Part shown: positions 1-8,674 of the stretch, one piece after another
Layout: each line of letters opens with the position of its first letter
How positions within the stretch are numbered: position 1 is the first letter of the stretch
Source of the DNA: Deltaproteobacteria bacterium
Lineage (GTDB): Bacteria; Bdellovibrionota_C; UBA2361; SZUA-149; JAITKM01
Direction: 5' to 3'
DNA length: 64,000 nt
Assembly: GCA_031278395.1 (NCBI GenBank)
Contig: JAITKM010000007.1
Location: 124,001 to 188,000, forward strand
Translations under genes and position numbers: made by a program
The notes under the pieces: model-generated
The model's database searches: none
Seen by the model: only the letters and a program-made list of their open reading frames with translations
Told to the model about the DNA's origin: nothing

Positions 1-534
1 TAACGATAAATTTTTGATTCGTTGCGCCGCAAAATCATCGTCTAAATTACGACAACTAACTCCCCATAGTTTTTCGCTATAGGTTTTGAAAAACATCTGA
101 TAGAGTTTTTTTCCAAAACGGCGCGTAACCCAGGTTTCAAATGAACCATCTTGTTTGGTCGGTATGATTTTTTCCTTGAGATAAGCCAAAACACATTGCG
201 CGGCTGTCCAGCAGCCAACTTTTGTTAGCGCATCAAAAGGCGCTATCGGATATAAAAAGAATTTTTTATTATAGTAGATACGCGTCAGACGATTAACCAT
301 TTTATAATCCTGTCCCACGACTTCAAGCCATAATTTATTGACTCGTGTGTCGTAAGAGAAAAAACGGTGCGGACCAAGATCCACTATACAATCCCATAAG
401 CGCAAACTTTTGCACATCCCTCCAACACTGTCGCTAGCTTCATAAACCACGACTTTCGTTGCAGGGTCTTTGGATAATTCAAACGCGGCTGTTAAGCCCG
501 CTGCTCCAGCGCCGATAATTGCTATTTTTTTCAT
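1..534 (-). CDS. FAD-dependent oxidoreductase (amine-oxidase/protoporphyrinogen-oxidase-like), 3' part cut off by window edge
   Basis: The minus-strand frame opens with ATG at 534 and stays open for 178 codons to base 1, so the C-terminus lies outside the window. The protein begins MKKIAIIGAGAAGLTAAFEL, a Rossmann dinucleotide-binding fold with GxGxxG at residues 8-13. An acidic residue ends the second strand (VVVYEAS), and a GGMCKS segment and PHRFFS follow, as in NAD(P)/FAD amine-oxidase-type proteins often found in cell-surface sugar clusters. The substrate cannot be told. It lies just downstream of a GT-C glycosyltransferase gene on the same strand (11-base gap), so a role in envelope glycan synthesis is a reasonable inference. 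Confidence 0.8.
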   Translation of the reverse strand, partial: MKKIAIIGAGAAGLTAAFELSKDPATKVVVYEASDSVGGMCKSLRLWDCIVDLGPHRFFSYDTRVNKLWLEVVGQDYKMVNRLTRIYYNKKFFLYPIAPFDALTKVGCWTAAQCVLAYLKEKIIPTKQDGSFETWVTRRFGKKLYQMFFKTYSEKLWGVSCRNLDDDFAAQRIKNLSL

Positions 535-545
535 ATTAAACCTCC

Positions 546-2309
546 CTACCAATCTTTAAAAACAAACCAATAAGAATTAAAAATTAAACTACAAATCACA
601 AACAAAACTAGCGTGCAATATAACACCAGAACAGCAAAGTAGCTTTTTTCGTTTCTTAATTTTTCTAAGAACAAGCCTAGAAATATAAAAAACGGAATTA
701 AGATAGGATACACATAGCGAAAATCTTGTGCGCAAGAAAACGAATAGCGAATAACTGTAAAAATTAAAGCTGCAATACTAATTCCTAAGTAGCCAAATAA
801 AAATATTTTTTTAATATTCCAGTCTGCAGCCTTAGATCTAAAAAAATAAAAAATATTATATCCTACTAGAATTAACCAAAGAAAAGATAGCCAGTGTATC
901 ATTAAGGTTTGAGTCTTTTGGGGAAAATTCCATTCGCCATTAATAGCTGATTTTAAAAAATAATTCCAAAAGTATTGTCGTCCTGCCACATCGGAAAATG
1001 ATTGAATCGCTGGTTCTTTTAAAAAAGTATAAACATCAAGCCACACGAAATTATAAAATTTTCCAGCTATTCTTAAAGCACTTCCTAACCCATCGTAATT
1101 CCCAATCACCCCAGTTAGTATAACTTCCCTAGCCAAAAAAGCTAACCCGATAATAAAGCTTAAAATAACTAACTTTGTCTTAAGTAGCCATTGCCATGAA
1201 CGTTTTTCATAAAAAATCCAGGTGTATCCAAATAACAACCCGATTAAGATTAAATTAATAAAACCATTGAGCTTGGCAAAAAGCGAAAATAAAGCAGCTA
1301 AGGCTGCAAAAACTAAAAAATTTTTCTGTCTAGTTTCTAAAAAAGTAAGACCATAAAATAAAGTCATTGCACTTAGTAAATAAAACAAACTATCATTACC
1401 AACTCGCACTGAGTGTATAACCATACTTGGCATGAGCAGTAAGGCGCTAGCGATTAAATAATAATCTACTTTTTTAGAAATAAACTTTCTAAGAATTAAT
1501 AAGGCGTAAGTTACAAAACCTAAGCTTATAAAAAATGTAAAAACTTGCAGCTTTTTTTCAAAGCCAATAGCTGCTGGTAAAATGTAATTGGCAATTGCCG
1601 CTAGCACAAAATACAAAGCTGGATGATAACAACTCCAGCACTGATTTTTTGTAGGCAGTCGAAAGTTATCTAAGATATAAGCAACATAATCTCTATGTCC
1701 TTCGGCGTCATTAGAAAATTGCGAGATACTAAGTTCAACTAACAATAATGAGGAAAAACAAAAAAATAACAAAATTATTCCAAACTCTATTGGTGAAAAT
1801 ATTTTCTTAAAAAGCGCAATAAACAATAAAAAGATTAAGACAAATAGAAAAACATAAATAATATAGGCAAATGTCCTATTGAAATTATTGTTCACTTTTA
1901 AACCATATGTTCCCCCATAATCAGTTGTATCAAAAACGATTGAATTAGCGCCTGTCTTTAAGACGTCTTTTAAATCAATTCTAAAACCATTATGATAATC
2001 ACGAAGTTTGTTACCAAAATGAGAAATATCTACTGCTTGACCATTAACTTCTAAGGCATTTAATTTATCATCCACTACGATATGAAAAACCGTATTAAAA
2101 AAAATTTTGGAGGTAGTTATAGTTCCTTTATAAATTATTTGACGTTTCTTATCTTTTGATTTTTTTGAAAACGGCAGCTTAACTGTTTGCTCAAGCTTAC
2201 CAGCCGCGTCATAAACTTCAAAAGTAGATAGTTCTGTTAGCGGATTAAAAAAAAATAAAGTATTTAAAAAACAGTAAAAACAAACAAAAAAGATGATAAA
2301 TTTTTTCAT
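546..2309 (-). CDS. GT-C-type membrane glycosyltransferase with an N-terminal beta-sandwich-like domain
   Basis: This is a 587-residue polytopic membrane protein. After one N-terminal hydrophobic segment there is a periplasmic stretch of about 110 residues (roughly 30-140) that is beta-rich and reads like the sugar-binding domain of family 2 glycosidases (VNGQAVDI, then an FRIDLKD turn). About ten hydrophobic segments follow. The first large loop holds NDAEGHRDYV and QCWSCYHPALYFVLA, and later loops hold VGNDSLFYL and QDFRYVYP. These match GT-C enzymes that use polyprenyl-phosphate sugars. Donor and acceptor are unknown. It is probably co-transcribed with the oxidoreductase that follows it. 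Confidence 0.75.
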   Translation of the reverse strand: MKKFIIFFVCFYCFLNTLFFFNPLTELSTFEVYDAAGKLEQTVKLPFSKKSKDKKRQIIYKGTITTSKIFFNTVFHIVVDDKLNALEVNGQAVDISHFGNKLRDYHNGFRIDLKDVLKTGANSIVFDTTDYGGTYGLKVNNNFNRTFAYIIYVFLFVLIFLLFIALFKKIFSPIEFGIILLFFCFSSLLLVELSISQFSNDAEGHRDYVAYILDNFRLPTKNQCWSCYHPALYFVLAAIANYILPAAIGFEKKLQVFTFFISLGFVTYALLILRKFISKKVDYYLIASALLLMPSMVIHSVRVGNDSLFYLLSAMTLFYGLTFLETRQKNFLVFAALAALFSLFAKLNGFINLILIGLLFGYTWIFYEKRSWQWLLKTKLVILSFIIGLAFLAREVILTGVIGNYDGLGSALRIAGKFYNFVWLDVYTFLKEPAIQSFSDVAGRQYFWNYFLKSAINGEWNFPQKTQTLMIHWLSFLWLILVGYNIFYFFRSKAADWNIKKIFLFGYLGISIAALIFTVIRYSFSCAQDFRYVYPILIPFFIFLGLFLEKLRNEKSYFAVLVLYCTLVLFVICSLIFNSYWFVFKDW

Positions 2310-2391
2310 GATGTTTGGGAAATAAGATGCTTTTAATACAAAAAATTTTGATTAGCTCTCAAATATGGACCTTCTAAATTTTAATTATAAT

Positions 2392-2883
2392 TTACCGCCT
2401 TAAATACTCGGAAAAGTTTTCTAAACAATATTGAACTGCTTTAGTGTAAGCCTCCTTTTTAAAACCAATAACTTTACTTAGAAATACATCAGCTCCCACC
2501 CAATCTACATTGATAAACTCTTGGGGGAAAAAAGTTCTAATATTTATTTTTGAAACATCATTTAACTTTACTAAAAAATAAATCTGCTCCTGACCATCGT
2601 ATTGGGCTTTCAGACTTTCGCTCTTTTGTGATTTTAAATCATCTGGAAATAAATATTTTATAGTATGTGGAAATCTAGCAATAATCTCAACCTCATTTGT
2701 CCCTATCTCCTCTTTTAGCTCACGCAACAAAGCCTCCTCTGGAGTCTCTTTGCCATCAATTCCTCCCTGCGGTAATTGCCAGACATACGGTAAATCGCAC
2801 CTAGCGCAAATTAGCATTTCCTGTTTATCGTTAACCACAATTGCGGCAACATTCTTACGGTATTGCTTTTTAAAATTGTCCAT
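2392..2883 (-). CDS. rppH: RNA pyrophosphohydrolase (Nudix)
   Basis: RppH removes pyrophosphate from the 5' end of triphosphorylated transcripts, which starts mRNA decay. The 163-residue protein opens with YRKNVAAIVV and has WQLPQGGIDGKETPEEALLR followed by ELKEEIG. The Nudix box G(x5)E(x7)REL(x)EE(x)G is intact, and the PQGGID sequence typifies RppH/NudH. The C-terminal FINVDWVG and a KxAYTKAVQ helix also agree. Length is normal for the family. The gene is divergent from the next one at 3009. Confidence 0.93.
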   Translation of the reverse strand: MDNFKKQYRKNVAAIVVNDKQEMLICARCDLPYVWQLPQGGIDGKETPEEALLRELKEEIGTNEVEIIARFPHTIKYLFPDDLKSQKSESLKAQYDGQEQIYFLVKLNDVSKINIRTFFPQEFINVDWVGADVFLSKVIGFKKEAYTKAVQYCLENFSEYLRR

Positions 2884-3008
2884 AAATAAAAATCTTCTTG
2901 CCTTGCGTTGGTTACGTAGGCTACGTTTCCTAAGTTTTTTAGCCTATACCTCTCCTAAAGATGAGGCGAGGATATGCTATAATATTAATGTATTGTCAAT
3001 TTTAAATT

Positions 3009-3704
3009 ATGCGAATTGCTTGGTTTTCAGATTTTTCAACAGGAGATTTTTCTAGTAAAAGCGCTTATTTTTCGAACTTAGTTTTACCGTTGTTAATTGT
3101 AAACAACGAAATCGATAATTATGGTAACGAATTATTAGAAGTTGAAAATTTTAAAATTCTACCCTTTACCTCAGCTATCAATAATCACCGCAAACTTCCT
3201 TACGACACTTTCATTTATCAAGTAGAAAACAATACTAAACTTGAATTTATCTTTAAACTCTTAAAACAGATACCTGGAGTAGTAATTGTTCATGATTTAA
3301 ATTGCTCTAGTTTTGATAGTTCAGGCTTTGCCTTAGAACATCCGCAAAAAGACAGTTTAACTCCACGCATTTTTTCAGACTTATCAAATTTTGATTTAAT
3401 TAACCCACTCCTCGACAGCTTTAACCTAGAACCTTATACCTCTAGTTTAATCAGAATTTTTACTAATCCTAGAAATCATACTAACTGGCTTGACTTTTGC
3501 GCTAAACAAAATATTTTTGGCAATAAAATTCAAGATCAACACGCATATATTGTCCCCTGCTTACAAGCTTTTACTAGCGGCAAACAGGAAGATTTGCGCT
3601 TAATTGTCGACCACCTACAAGAGATTTTAATTACTAACGAATTTTACTTAAAAAGTAGTTTAGCTAAATGGGAACGCTACACCTTTTATCGAGGCAATTG
3701 TTAA
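3009..3704 (+). CDS. Glycosyltransferase-family-4 N-terminal-domain-like protein, no catalytic domain
   Basis: The 231-residue protein begins MRIAWFSDFSTGDFSSKSAY, like the first strand of a GT-B glycosyltransferase. It contains YQVENNTKLEFIFKLL followed by PGVVIVHDLN, which strongly resembles the end of the GT4 N-terminal Rossmann domain. The protein stops where the donor-sugar-binding second domain would begin, so it is either a single-domain relative or a shortened gene. No second-domain remnant is evident downstream, where rnpA lies convergent. A function cannot be assigned. Confidence 0.55.
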   Translation: MRIAWFSDFSTGDFSSKSAYFSNLVLPLLIVNNEIDNYGNELLEVENFKILPFTSAINNHRKLPYDTFIYQVENNTKLEFIFKLLKQIPGVVIVHDLNCSSFDSSGFALEHPQKDSLTPRIFSDLSNFDLINPLLDSFNLEPYTSSLIRIFTNPRNHTNWLDFCAKQNIFGNKIQDQHAYIVPCLQAFTSGKQEDLRLIVDHLQEILITNEFYLKSSLAKWERYTFYRGNC

Positions 3705-3750
3705 ATTGTAAAATGTAATTATTTATCCTATGAGGATTTATATTTGGCTT

Positions 3751-4233
3751 TTATACTGATTCTTTATTATTTCTTTCTTCTACTACGACGTTTATCCATT
3801 GGCAAAAACGTCGTTTGAGCATTTTGGTTCTTTCAAACAAAAACATTAACTCGTTTTCGACTTGTGCAAAAGTAATGCTTTCTATTTCTCCTTTAGCTAT
3901 AATAACTAAGTCGAACGTCGAAACAAGTTTATGTCTATGGATTCTAAAAACCTCACGAATTAATCTTTTGAGACGATTACGACAAACTGCTCGCTTATCG
4001 TTTTTCTTGGTAATAGTTATACCTAACCTTGGGCTAGCGTTTTTTAAATCGTCTCTAACAACTCGTCTATAGGTAATTACGAAATGCCTTGAATGATATT
4101 TTGCGCATTGTTTTTGAATAACCAAAAATTCAGAACGCTTTTTAATTCTGCAATTTTGAGGAAACTTACAACGTCTTGGCGGCCTTGGCTTTTTTTCTTT
4201 GACTTTCTTTTTTTTTCTTCTTTTGACAACCAC
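3751..4233 (-). CDS. rnpA: Ribonuclease P protein component
   Basis: RnpA binds the catalytic RNase P RNA and helps cut 5' leaders from pre-tRNAs. The core starts near residue 29 ([14 protein letters not shown]) and includes [10 protein letters not shown] and the signature [14 protein letters not shown] very basic extension of about 28 residues precedes the core ([18 protein letters not shown]), and a short acidic tail follows it. The gene follows rpsT by only 3 bases and so is probably translated from the same mRNA. The usual rpmH-rnpA-yidC neighbours are absent. Confidence 0.95.
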   Translation of the reverse strand: MVVKRRKKKKVKEKKPRPPRRCKFPQNCRIKKRSEFLVIQKQCAKYHSRHFVITYRRVVRDDLKNASPRLGITITKKNDKRAVCRNRLKRLIREVFRIHRHKLVSTFDLVIIAKGEIESITFAQVENELMFLFERTKMLKRRFCQWINVVVEERNNKESV

Positions 4234-4236
4234 TTA

Positions 4237-4500
4237 TTACCCAAGGGCATTGACTTTCTTAGTTAATCTTGAAATTTTACGCGCAACATTTTTCTTGTGT
4301 AATAAGCCTTTGTTACCCGCCTTAGCGATCAAACTTGTAGTTTTAGTTAAATTCGACTTAGCTTTCAAAGAGTCTTTTGCCACAACACTAGTTGTAACTT
4401 CTTTAATAGCGGTTCTGACTGTTGCACGGGTTTGTCTATTTCTTGTATTTAATTTTTTATTCTGCCGATTTCTCTTCTCTGCTGATACCTTTGTTGCCAT
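4237..4500 (-). CDS. rpsT: 30S ribosomal protein S20
   Basis: S20 binds 16S rRNA at the base of the 30S body. The 87-residue, lysine-rich helical protein begins MATKVSAEKRNRQNKKLNTR and contains the family features TRATVRTAIKEV, then LLHKKNVARKISRLTKKV. Length and composition are typical. It is the first gene of an rpsT-rnpA pair. The 177 bases upstream are AT-rich and presumably hold its promoter. Confidence 0.96.
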   Translation of the reverse strand: MATKVSAEKRNRQNKKLNTRNRQTRATVRTAIKEVTTSVVAKDSLKAKSNLTKTTSLIAKAGNKGLLHKKNVARKISRLTKKVNALG

Positions 4501-4677
4501 ATATAAATATAAAAATGTTGATAAAAATTTCCCAAAAACGCGGGGGCTTATAAGCGATTATCAAAAAATTGTAAATATCGCTTTTTATATAACTCACGTT
4601 GCAATTTTTTCTAATAGTTACGTTATGTTATAGCCGTAATAATTCGAAATGCAAAATTCCTAATTAAAAATTCAGAA

Positions 4678-6384
4678 TTACATATTATCTTGATCCAGTG
4701 ACATGCCAAATTCATTAAATAAGAAATTTGATAACAACCCAGCAACTGCTGCCTCACTTGAATACACAACATCCGCCCCAGCAGCTCGCAGCTTTTCAAC
4801 ATCGCCCATGTAAGTAGTATTAATTAAAATTTGAATCTTCTTATTCAGCGAACGCACCTGCTCAATAACTGCTTTTGCCTCAACAGTAGGAGAAGAAATA
4901 ATTATGGCTTTAGCAGTCTCTATTCCAGCATGTAATAATATTTCACGCTGTGTAGCATCACCATTAATAGCAACAATCCCCTGTTTGAGTGCATTGACTT
5001 CTTTGACCGATTTTATGTTAAGCTCAATGACTATGACATTCATGCCTTTATGAATTAAAATATGAGAAATAGATCGACCGACTGGACCAAACCCAACTAA
5101 AACAACTGTGTCCCGCTCATGTCCTACATCCAAAGCGCCAATTAGGTTGTCATTACTATTCAGATGAGCAACTCCAATGCCTTTTTTAGATAGCCAACGC
5201 AAAGTTGGGTTTATCCCTTTGTATAACAAAGGATTAAGCGTTATCGAAATTATTGCAGCAGCAATTATCGCACTATTAGCCATCTCTGGTAAAATTCCTA
5301 AGCTAACTCCTAACACAGCCAGTATAAACGAAAACTCACCAATTTGGGCTAAGGCAACGCCAACCGAAAGAGCTGTGCGCAGTGAGCCTTTCAAAAGCAA
5401 AACTACGACTATAGCTGCAAATGGTTTGACAATTAAAATAATCGCTAGCGTTACTAGAATTAATTGCCAATTACTAACCAACGTCTCTGGATTAAATAAC
5501 AAACCCACAGAAACAAAAAACAAAACAGCAAAGGCATCACGCATCGGCAAAGCTTCTGCTGCTGCCCGCGCACTAAAATCAGATTGTCCCACCACCATGC
5601 CAGCTAAAAATGCTCCTAGCGCCATTGACGCGCCAAACAAGCTTGCCGCCGCAACCGCTATACCTATCGCTAAGGTTAAAACACAAAGCGTGAACAAATC
5701 ACGCGAGCCAGTTTTAGCTACATATTCAAGAATTTTAGGCAACAGCTTTTTACCTATCACTAAAAGAAAAATTACTAAAAATATTAGCTTTAACGTAGTC
5801 AAACTTAAAGTTGTCCAAAACTGTTGCTCCGCCAAATTCGTTTGGCTACTCTCGCCAGAAAAAAACGTTGGTAATAACACTAAAACCAAAATCGTGAACA
5901 AATCTTCAACTATAAGCCAACCAATTGCCAAATGCCCGATTGGAGTATGGAGATTTTTATTGTCAGCCAGCACACGAGTTAAAACAACTGTGCTAGCAAC
6001 TGAAATGGCAATACCAAACACCATACCTGTCTCATATGACCAGCCAAACAGGACAGCAATTAACATGCTAACAATTGTGGTAATGACAATTTGCAGTATT
6101 GCACCGGGCAAAGCAATTAAGCGAACAGCAATTAAATCTTTTAAATGAAAATGCAATCCAACACCGAACATCAACAGAATAACACCAATTTCCGCAAACT
6201 GCTGGGCAACTTCACGATCCACATCAAAAGTTGAAACATTCGCTCCAGTCAAACCCACAACAACGCCTGCCAGTAAATAACCCACAATTGGCGACAGTCG
6301 CAGACGCTGCGTAATTAGCCCAAAAACTAGAGCCGTAGTTAGACTAATAGCCAAAGTAAATATTAAGTTGAGATGCTGAGACAT
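4678..6384 (-). CDS. CPA2 cation:proton antiporter with C-terminal TrkA-N (RCK) domain, YbaL/KefB-like
   Basis: This 568-residue inner-membrane protein exchanges K+ (or Na+) for H+. Residues 1-390 form about twelve hydrophobic segments with LSPIVGYLLAGVVVG and the YbaL-like GHLAIGWLIVEDLFTILVLV. Residues about 425-550 are a Rossmann RCK domain with VVLVGFGPVGRSI, an acidic IELN strand end and NGDATQREIL, which binds NAD(H) or nucleotides to gate transport. Similarity is closer to YbaL (RosB) than to KefB/KefC. It seems to be a single-gene unit. Confidence 0.88.
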   Translation of the reverse strand: MSQHLNLIFTLAISLTTALVFGLITQRLRLSPIVGYLLAGVVVGLTGANVSTFDVDREVAQQFAEIGVILLMFGVGLHFHLKDLIAVRLIALPGAILQIVITTIVSMLIAVLFGWSYETGMVFGIAISVASTVVLTRVLADNKNLHTPIGHLAIGWLIVEDLFTILVLVLLPTFFSGESSQTNLAEQQFWTTLSLTTLKLIFLVIFLLVIGKKLLPKILEYVAKTGSRDLFTLCVLTLAIGIAVAAASLFGASMALGAFLAGMVVGQSDFSARAAAEALPMRDAFAVLFFVSVGLLFNPETLVSNWQLILVTLAIILIVKPFAAIVVVLLLKGSLRTALSVGVALAQIGEFSFILAVLGVSLGILPEMANSAIIAAAIISITLNPLLYKGINPTLRWLSKKGIGVAHLNSNDNLIGALDVGHERDTVVLVGFGPVGRSISHILIHKGMNVIVIELNIKSVKEVNALKQGIVAINGDATQREILLHAGIETAKAIIISSPTVEAKAVIEQVRSLNKKIQILINTTYMGDVEKLRAAGADVVYSSEAAVAGLLSNFLFNEFGMSLDQDNM

Positions 6385-6505
6385 GTCGCAGGCTCATAAC
6401 ACTGAATTAATAAAAATGGCAAATAGAAAAGTATCCACCACCTCGCGCTTTTTTTTTGCGTAACAAAAAATTCGGAGTGATGGATTACCACGATTACTGA
6501 CAGCT

Positions 6506-7621
6506 TCAACCTAATTCTGGCACGACTTCAATGGTTCGGAGTTTGCCCACATCCAAACCGCGTCGAATAGTCAACTCAAGGTTTTGACCAGCTTTAAGTT
6601 TGCTTAGCGCGTCTAGCACATCGTTTTTGGTTATAACTTTTTGTTGATTAACTGCTACAACAAAGTCAGCTTCTGTCACGTCAAGGTATGCTCCACGACC
6701 ATGCCGGTATTGCGTCACGCCATTTAATCCGGCTCGACTAGCCGGACTGTTTTTTGAAACCTCAACTATAACTACACCAAAATCCGTATTTGCTAAAACC
6801 ACCCCAAGCTTAGGGCGCAAAATTCGCCCATACGCAATCAACTGTGGAATTGCTGTTTTAATCTTATTGATTGGGATTGAAAAACCAACTCCTGAATTTT
6901 CGCCACTTCTACTCACAATGGCAGTATTAAGCCCAATAATTCTTCCTGCTGTATCTAATAGAGGTCCGCCAGAATTACCAGGATTAATGGCTGCGTCAGT
7001 TTGCACTAAATCATCTATCAGTCCTCCATTTTCAGCTCGAATACTTCGCCCTAAACTAGAAATAATCCCTGTCGTCAGTGTGCGCTCTAAACCAAAAGGA
7101 TTACCAATTGCTAAAACTTGTTGTCCAACTTCTAATTGCGACGAATTGCCAAACTCAACAGCAACGAGCCCCTCTGGAACTTCTAATAATTTTAATAAAG
7201 CTAAATCACTATCTGCATCCGCGCCAATTAGCTTAACTTTATAAGCTTTTCCGTTACTTAAAGTTACAGCTATTTGCTGACCGCCAGAAATGACATGATA
7301 ATTAGTAATAACATAGCCTTCAAGCGCATCAACAATTACACCTGAACCAATTCCTTGTGTCCAAGCTGAATTAAAATTAAAAACATTACCAGCTACTGCA
7401 TTAACATTAACGACAGTATTTCGAGCCTTTTTATAGGCTGAAATAATCATCTGCTCACTACTTGTGCGCGGAGCTAACTCTTGAGTAGATTCTTTTTTAA
7501 AAATGCTCGAAGTGTCCGGCTGAGTAAGCTCAGCTGTTTTTTCAGACTGAGCTTCTGCAAAGTAATACGTCAAAGTTAGTAAGATTATAAAGGTAATAAT
7601 AAAAATTAAGTTATTTTTCAT
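6506..7621 (-). CDS. HtrA/DegS-type trypsin-like serine protease with one PDZ domain
   Basis: This is a periplasmic quality-control protease anchored or exported by an N-terminal hydrophobic segment (residues about 3-22). The catalytic triad is visible: His109 in ITNYHVISGG, Asp139 in ADSDLALLKL and Ser217 in INPGNSGGP. A single PDZ domain runs from about residue 265 to 365 (KLGVVLANTD, SPASRAGLNG). One PDZ and 371 residues resemble DegS more than the two-PDZ DegP/DegQ. Whether it feeds a sigma-E pathway cannot be told, since no rseA or rpoE is nearby. Confidence 0.9.
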   Translation of the reverse strand: MKNNLIFIITFIILLTLTYYFAEAQSEKTAELTQPDTSSIFKKESTQELAPRTSSEQMIISAYKKARNTVVNVNAVAGNVFNFNSAWTQGIGSGVIVDALEGYVITNYHVISGGQQIAVTLSNGKAYKVKLIGADADSDLALLKLLEVPEGLVAVEFGNSSQLEVGQQVLAIGNPFGLERTLTTGIISSLGRSIRAENGGLIDDLVQTDAAINPGNSGGPLLDTAGRIIGLNTAIVSRSGENSGVGFSIPINKIKTAIPQLIAYGRILRPKLGVVLANTDFGVVIVEVSKNSPASRAGLNGVTQYRHGRGAYLDVTEADFVVAVNQQKVITKNDVLDALSKLKAGQNLELTIRRGLDVGKLRTIEVVPELG

Positions 7622-7760
7622 AGTTAATCAAAATCAAAATATTGGATTTTCTTTTGACGACTTCTTTCATTATTTTGAAGACCACGATTTTGCGAGCCAT
7701 CTTAAGGCGCCTTTTGTGGCGTCCTTTTCATAATCGACGCCTATCGTGGTGATTGAATAG

Positions 7761-8411
7761 TTATTCTTCAATTGTTGAAAAACAATAATTACCAATTTGC
7801 TTTAGCCTAAAAAATTCACCAAACTGCTTAGTATTTTTTTGCGGCAACAAAGCGCTAGATAACCAACATAAAAATAAACTTCCACCTTTAGCCCTTAGCT
7901 TATAATTAAGGGCAATAATATCAACCCAAAAATTTTCGGGAATGGACTCCAACATTGAAAAATCAATAATCCAATTAGTGCCTTCTGGCTCGTCTTGATA
8001 ATACGCTAGTAGTTCATTATACAATCGATAACCTCCTTCTTCGTCAAACGCATCTGGTAACATTATCATTCTATTTTTTCTAAGTGTGGTATGAATTATG
8101 CCACTATTTTCAAAACATAAGACACTAATATCCGAATCCGACAAATCATCTAATCTTAAAATCCTCTGGTTCGGCAAATCTTCGGCTGCGTCAGCTTTAT
8201 AACCTAACATGTAAAGACTAACCGCTAATAAGCGCTCTTTGATTTTTTGGAACTCGTCTTTGATTCTTTCTATTTGTCCAGCAGATAAGTAATCGCCATG
8301 AGAATACATCATTTTGGTTAGAGTGCATTCGGCATCACGACTTAACAACTCTTCGACCTGTTCACTAACCGCATTTGAAATCATTGTATTATCGTAATAA
8401 GAAACTGACAT
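7761..8411 (-). CDS. STAS-domain protein with an unassigned N-terminal region
   Basis: The protein has 216 residues. The last 80 or so fit a STAS (sulfate transporter/anti-sigma antagonist) fold: NWIIDFSMLESIPENFWVDI, then LRAKGGSLFLCWLSSALL and a final FRLKQIGNYCFST. The central region (ILRLDDLSDSDISVLCFENS) might be part of the same fold. The N-terminal 75 residues are helical and unassigned. STAS proteins commonly relay partner switching in stress or motility control. No anti-sigma kinase lies adjacent, so the partner is unknown. It is transcribed toward the htrA-like gene. Confidence 0.6.
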   Translation of the reverse strand: MSVSYYDNTMISNAVSEQVEELLSRDAECTLTKMMYSHGDYLSAGQIERIKDEFQKIKERLLAVSLYMLGYKADAAEDLPNQRILRLDDLSDSDISVLCFENSGIIHTTLRKNRMIMLPDAFDEEGGYRLYNELLAYYQDEPEGTNWIIDFSMLESIPENFWVDIIALNYKLRAKGGSLFLCWLSSALLPQKNTKQFGEFFRLKQIGNYCFSTIEE

Positions 8412-8674
8412 AATTTCACCAACTCCAATACATGTTCATAAAATTGTTCTAAAAGGTTTGGTGCCTCATAATACAAAATCGAAATTAGTGAAATAGAAAA
8501 TTTACACTAAAAATCATCATCCATAAATTACGATTTATCACAATTCCTCATAAACAGGCGGCTTTGTGGAGTAAGTATAGGTCAAAGCAGAGGAATGAGG
8601 AATTTAGATAAACCAATGAGGCATTCGATACGTTTGAATACGAAAAAATCTGTGTTAATTCGTGAAAAAAGCCT

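Noticed and set aside
5177-6148. 323-codon plus-strand frame
   Set aside because: It lies antisense to the antiporter gene, whose motifs are clear. The composition of the frame is not protein-like.
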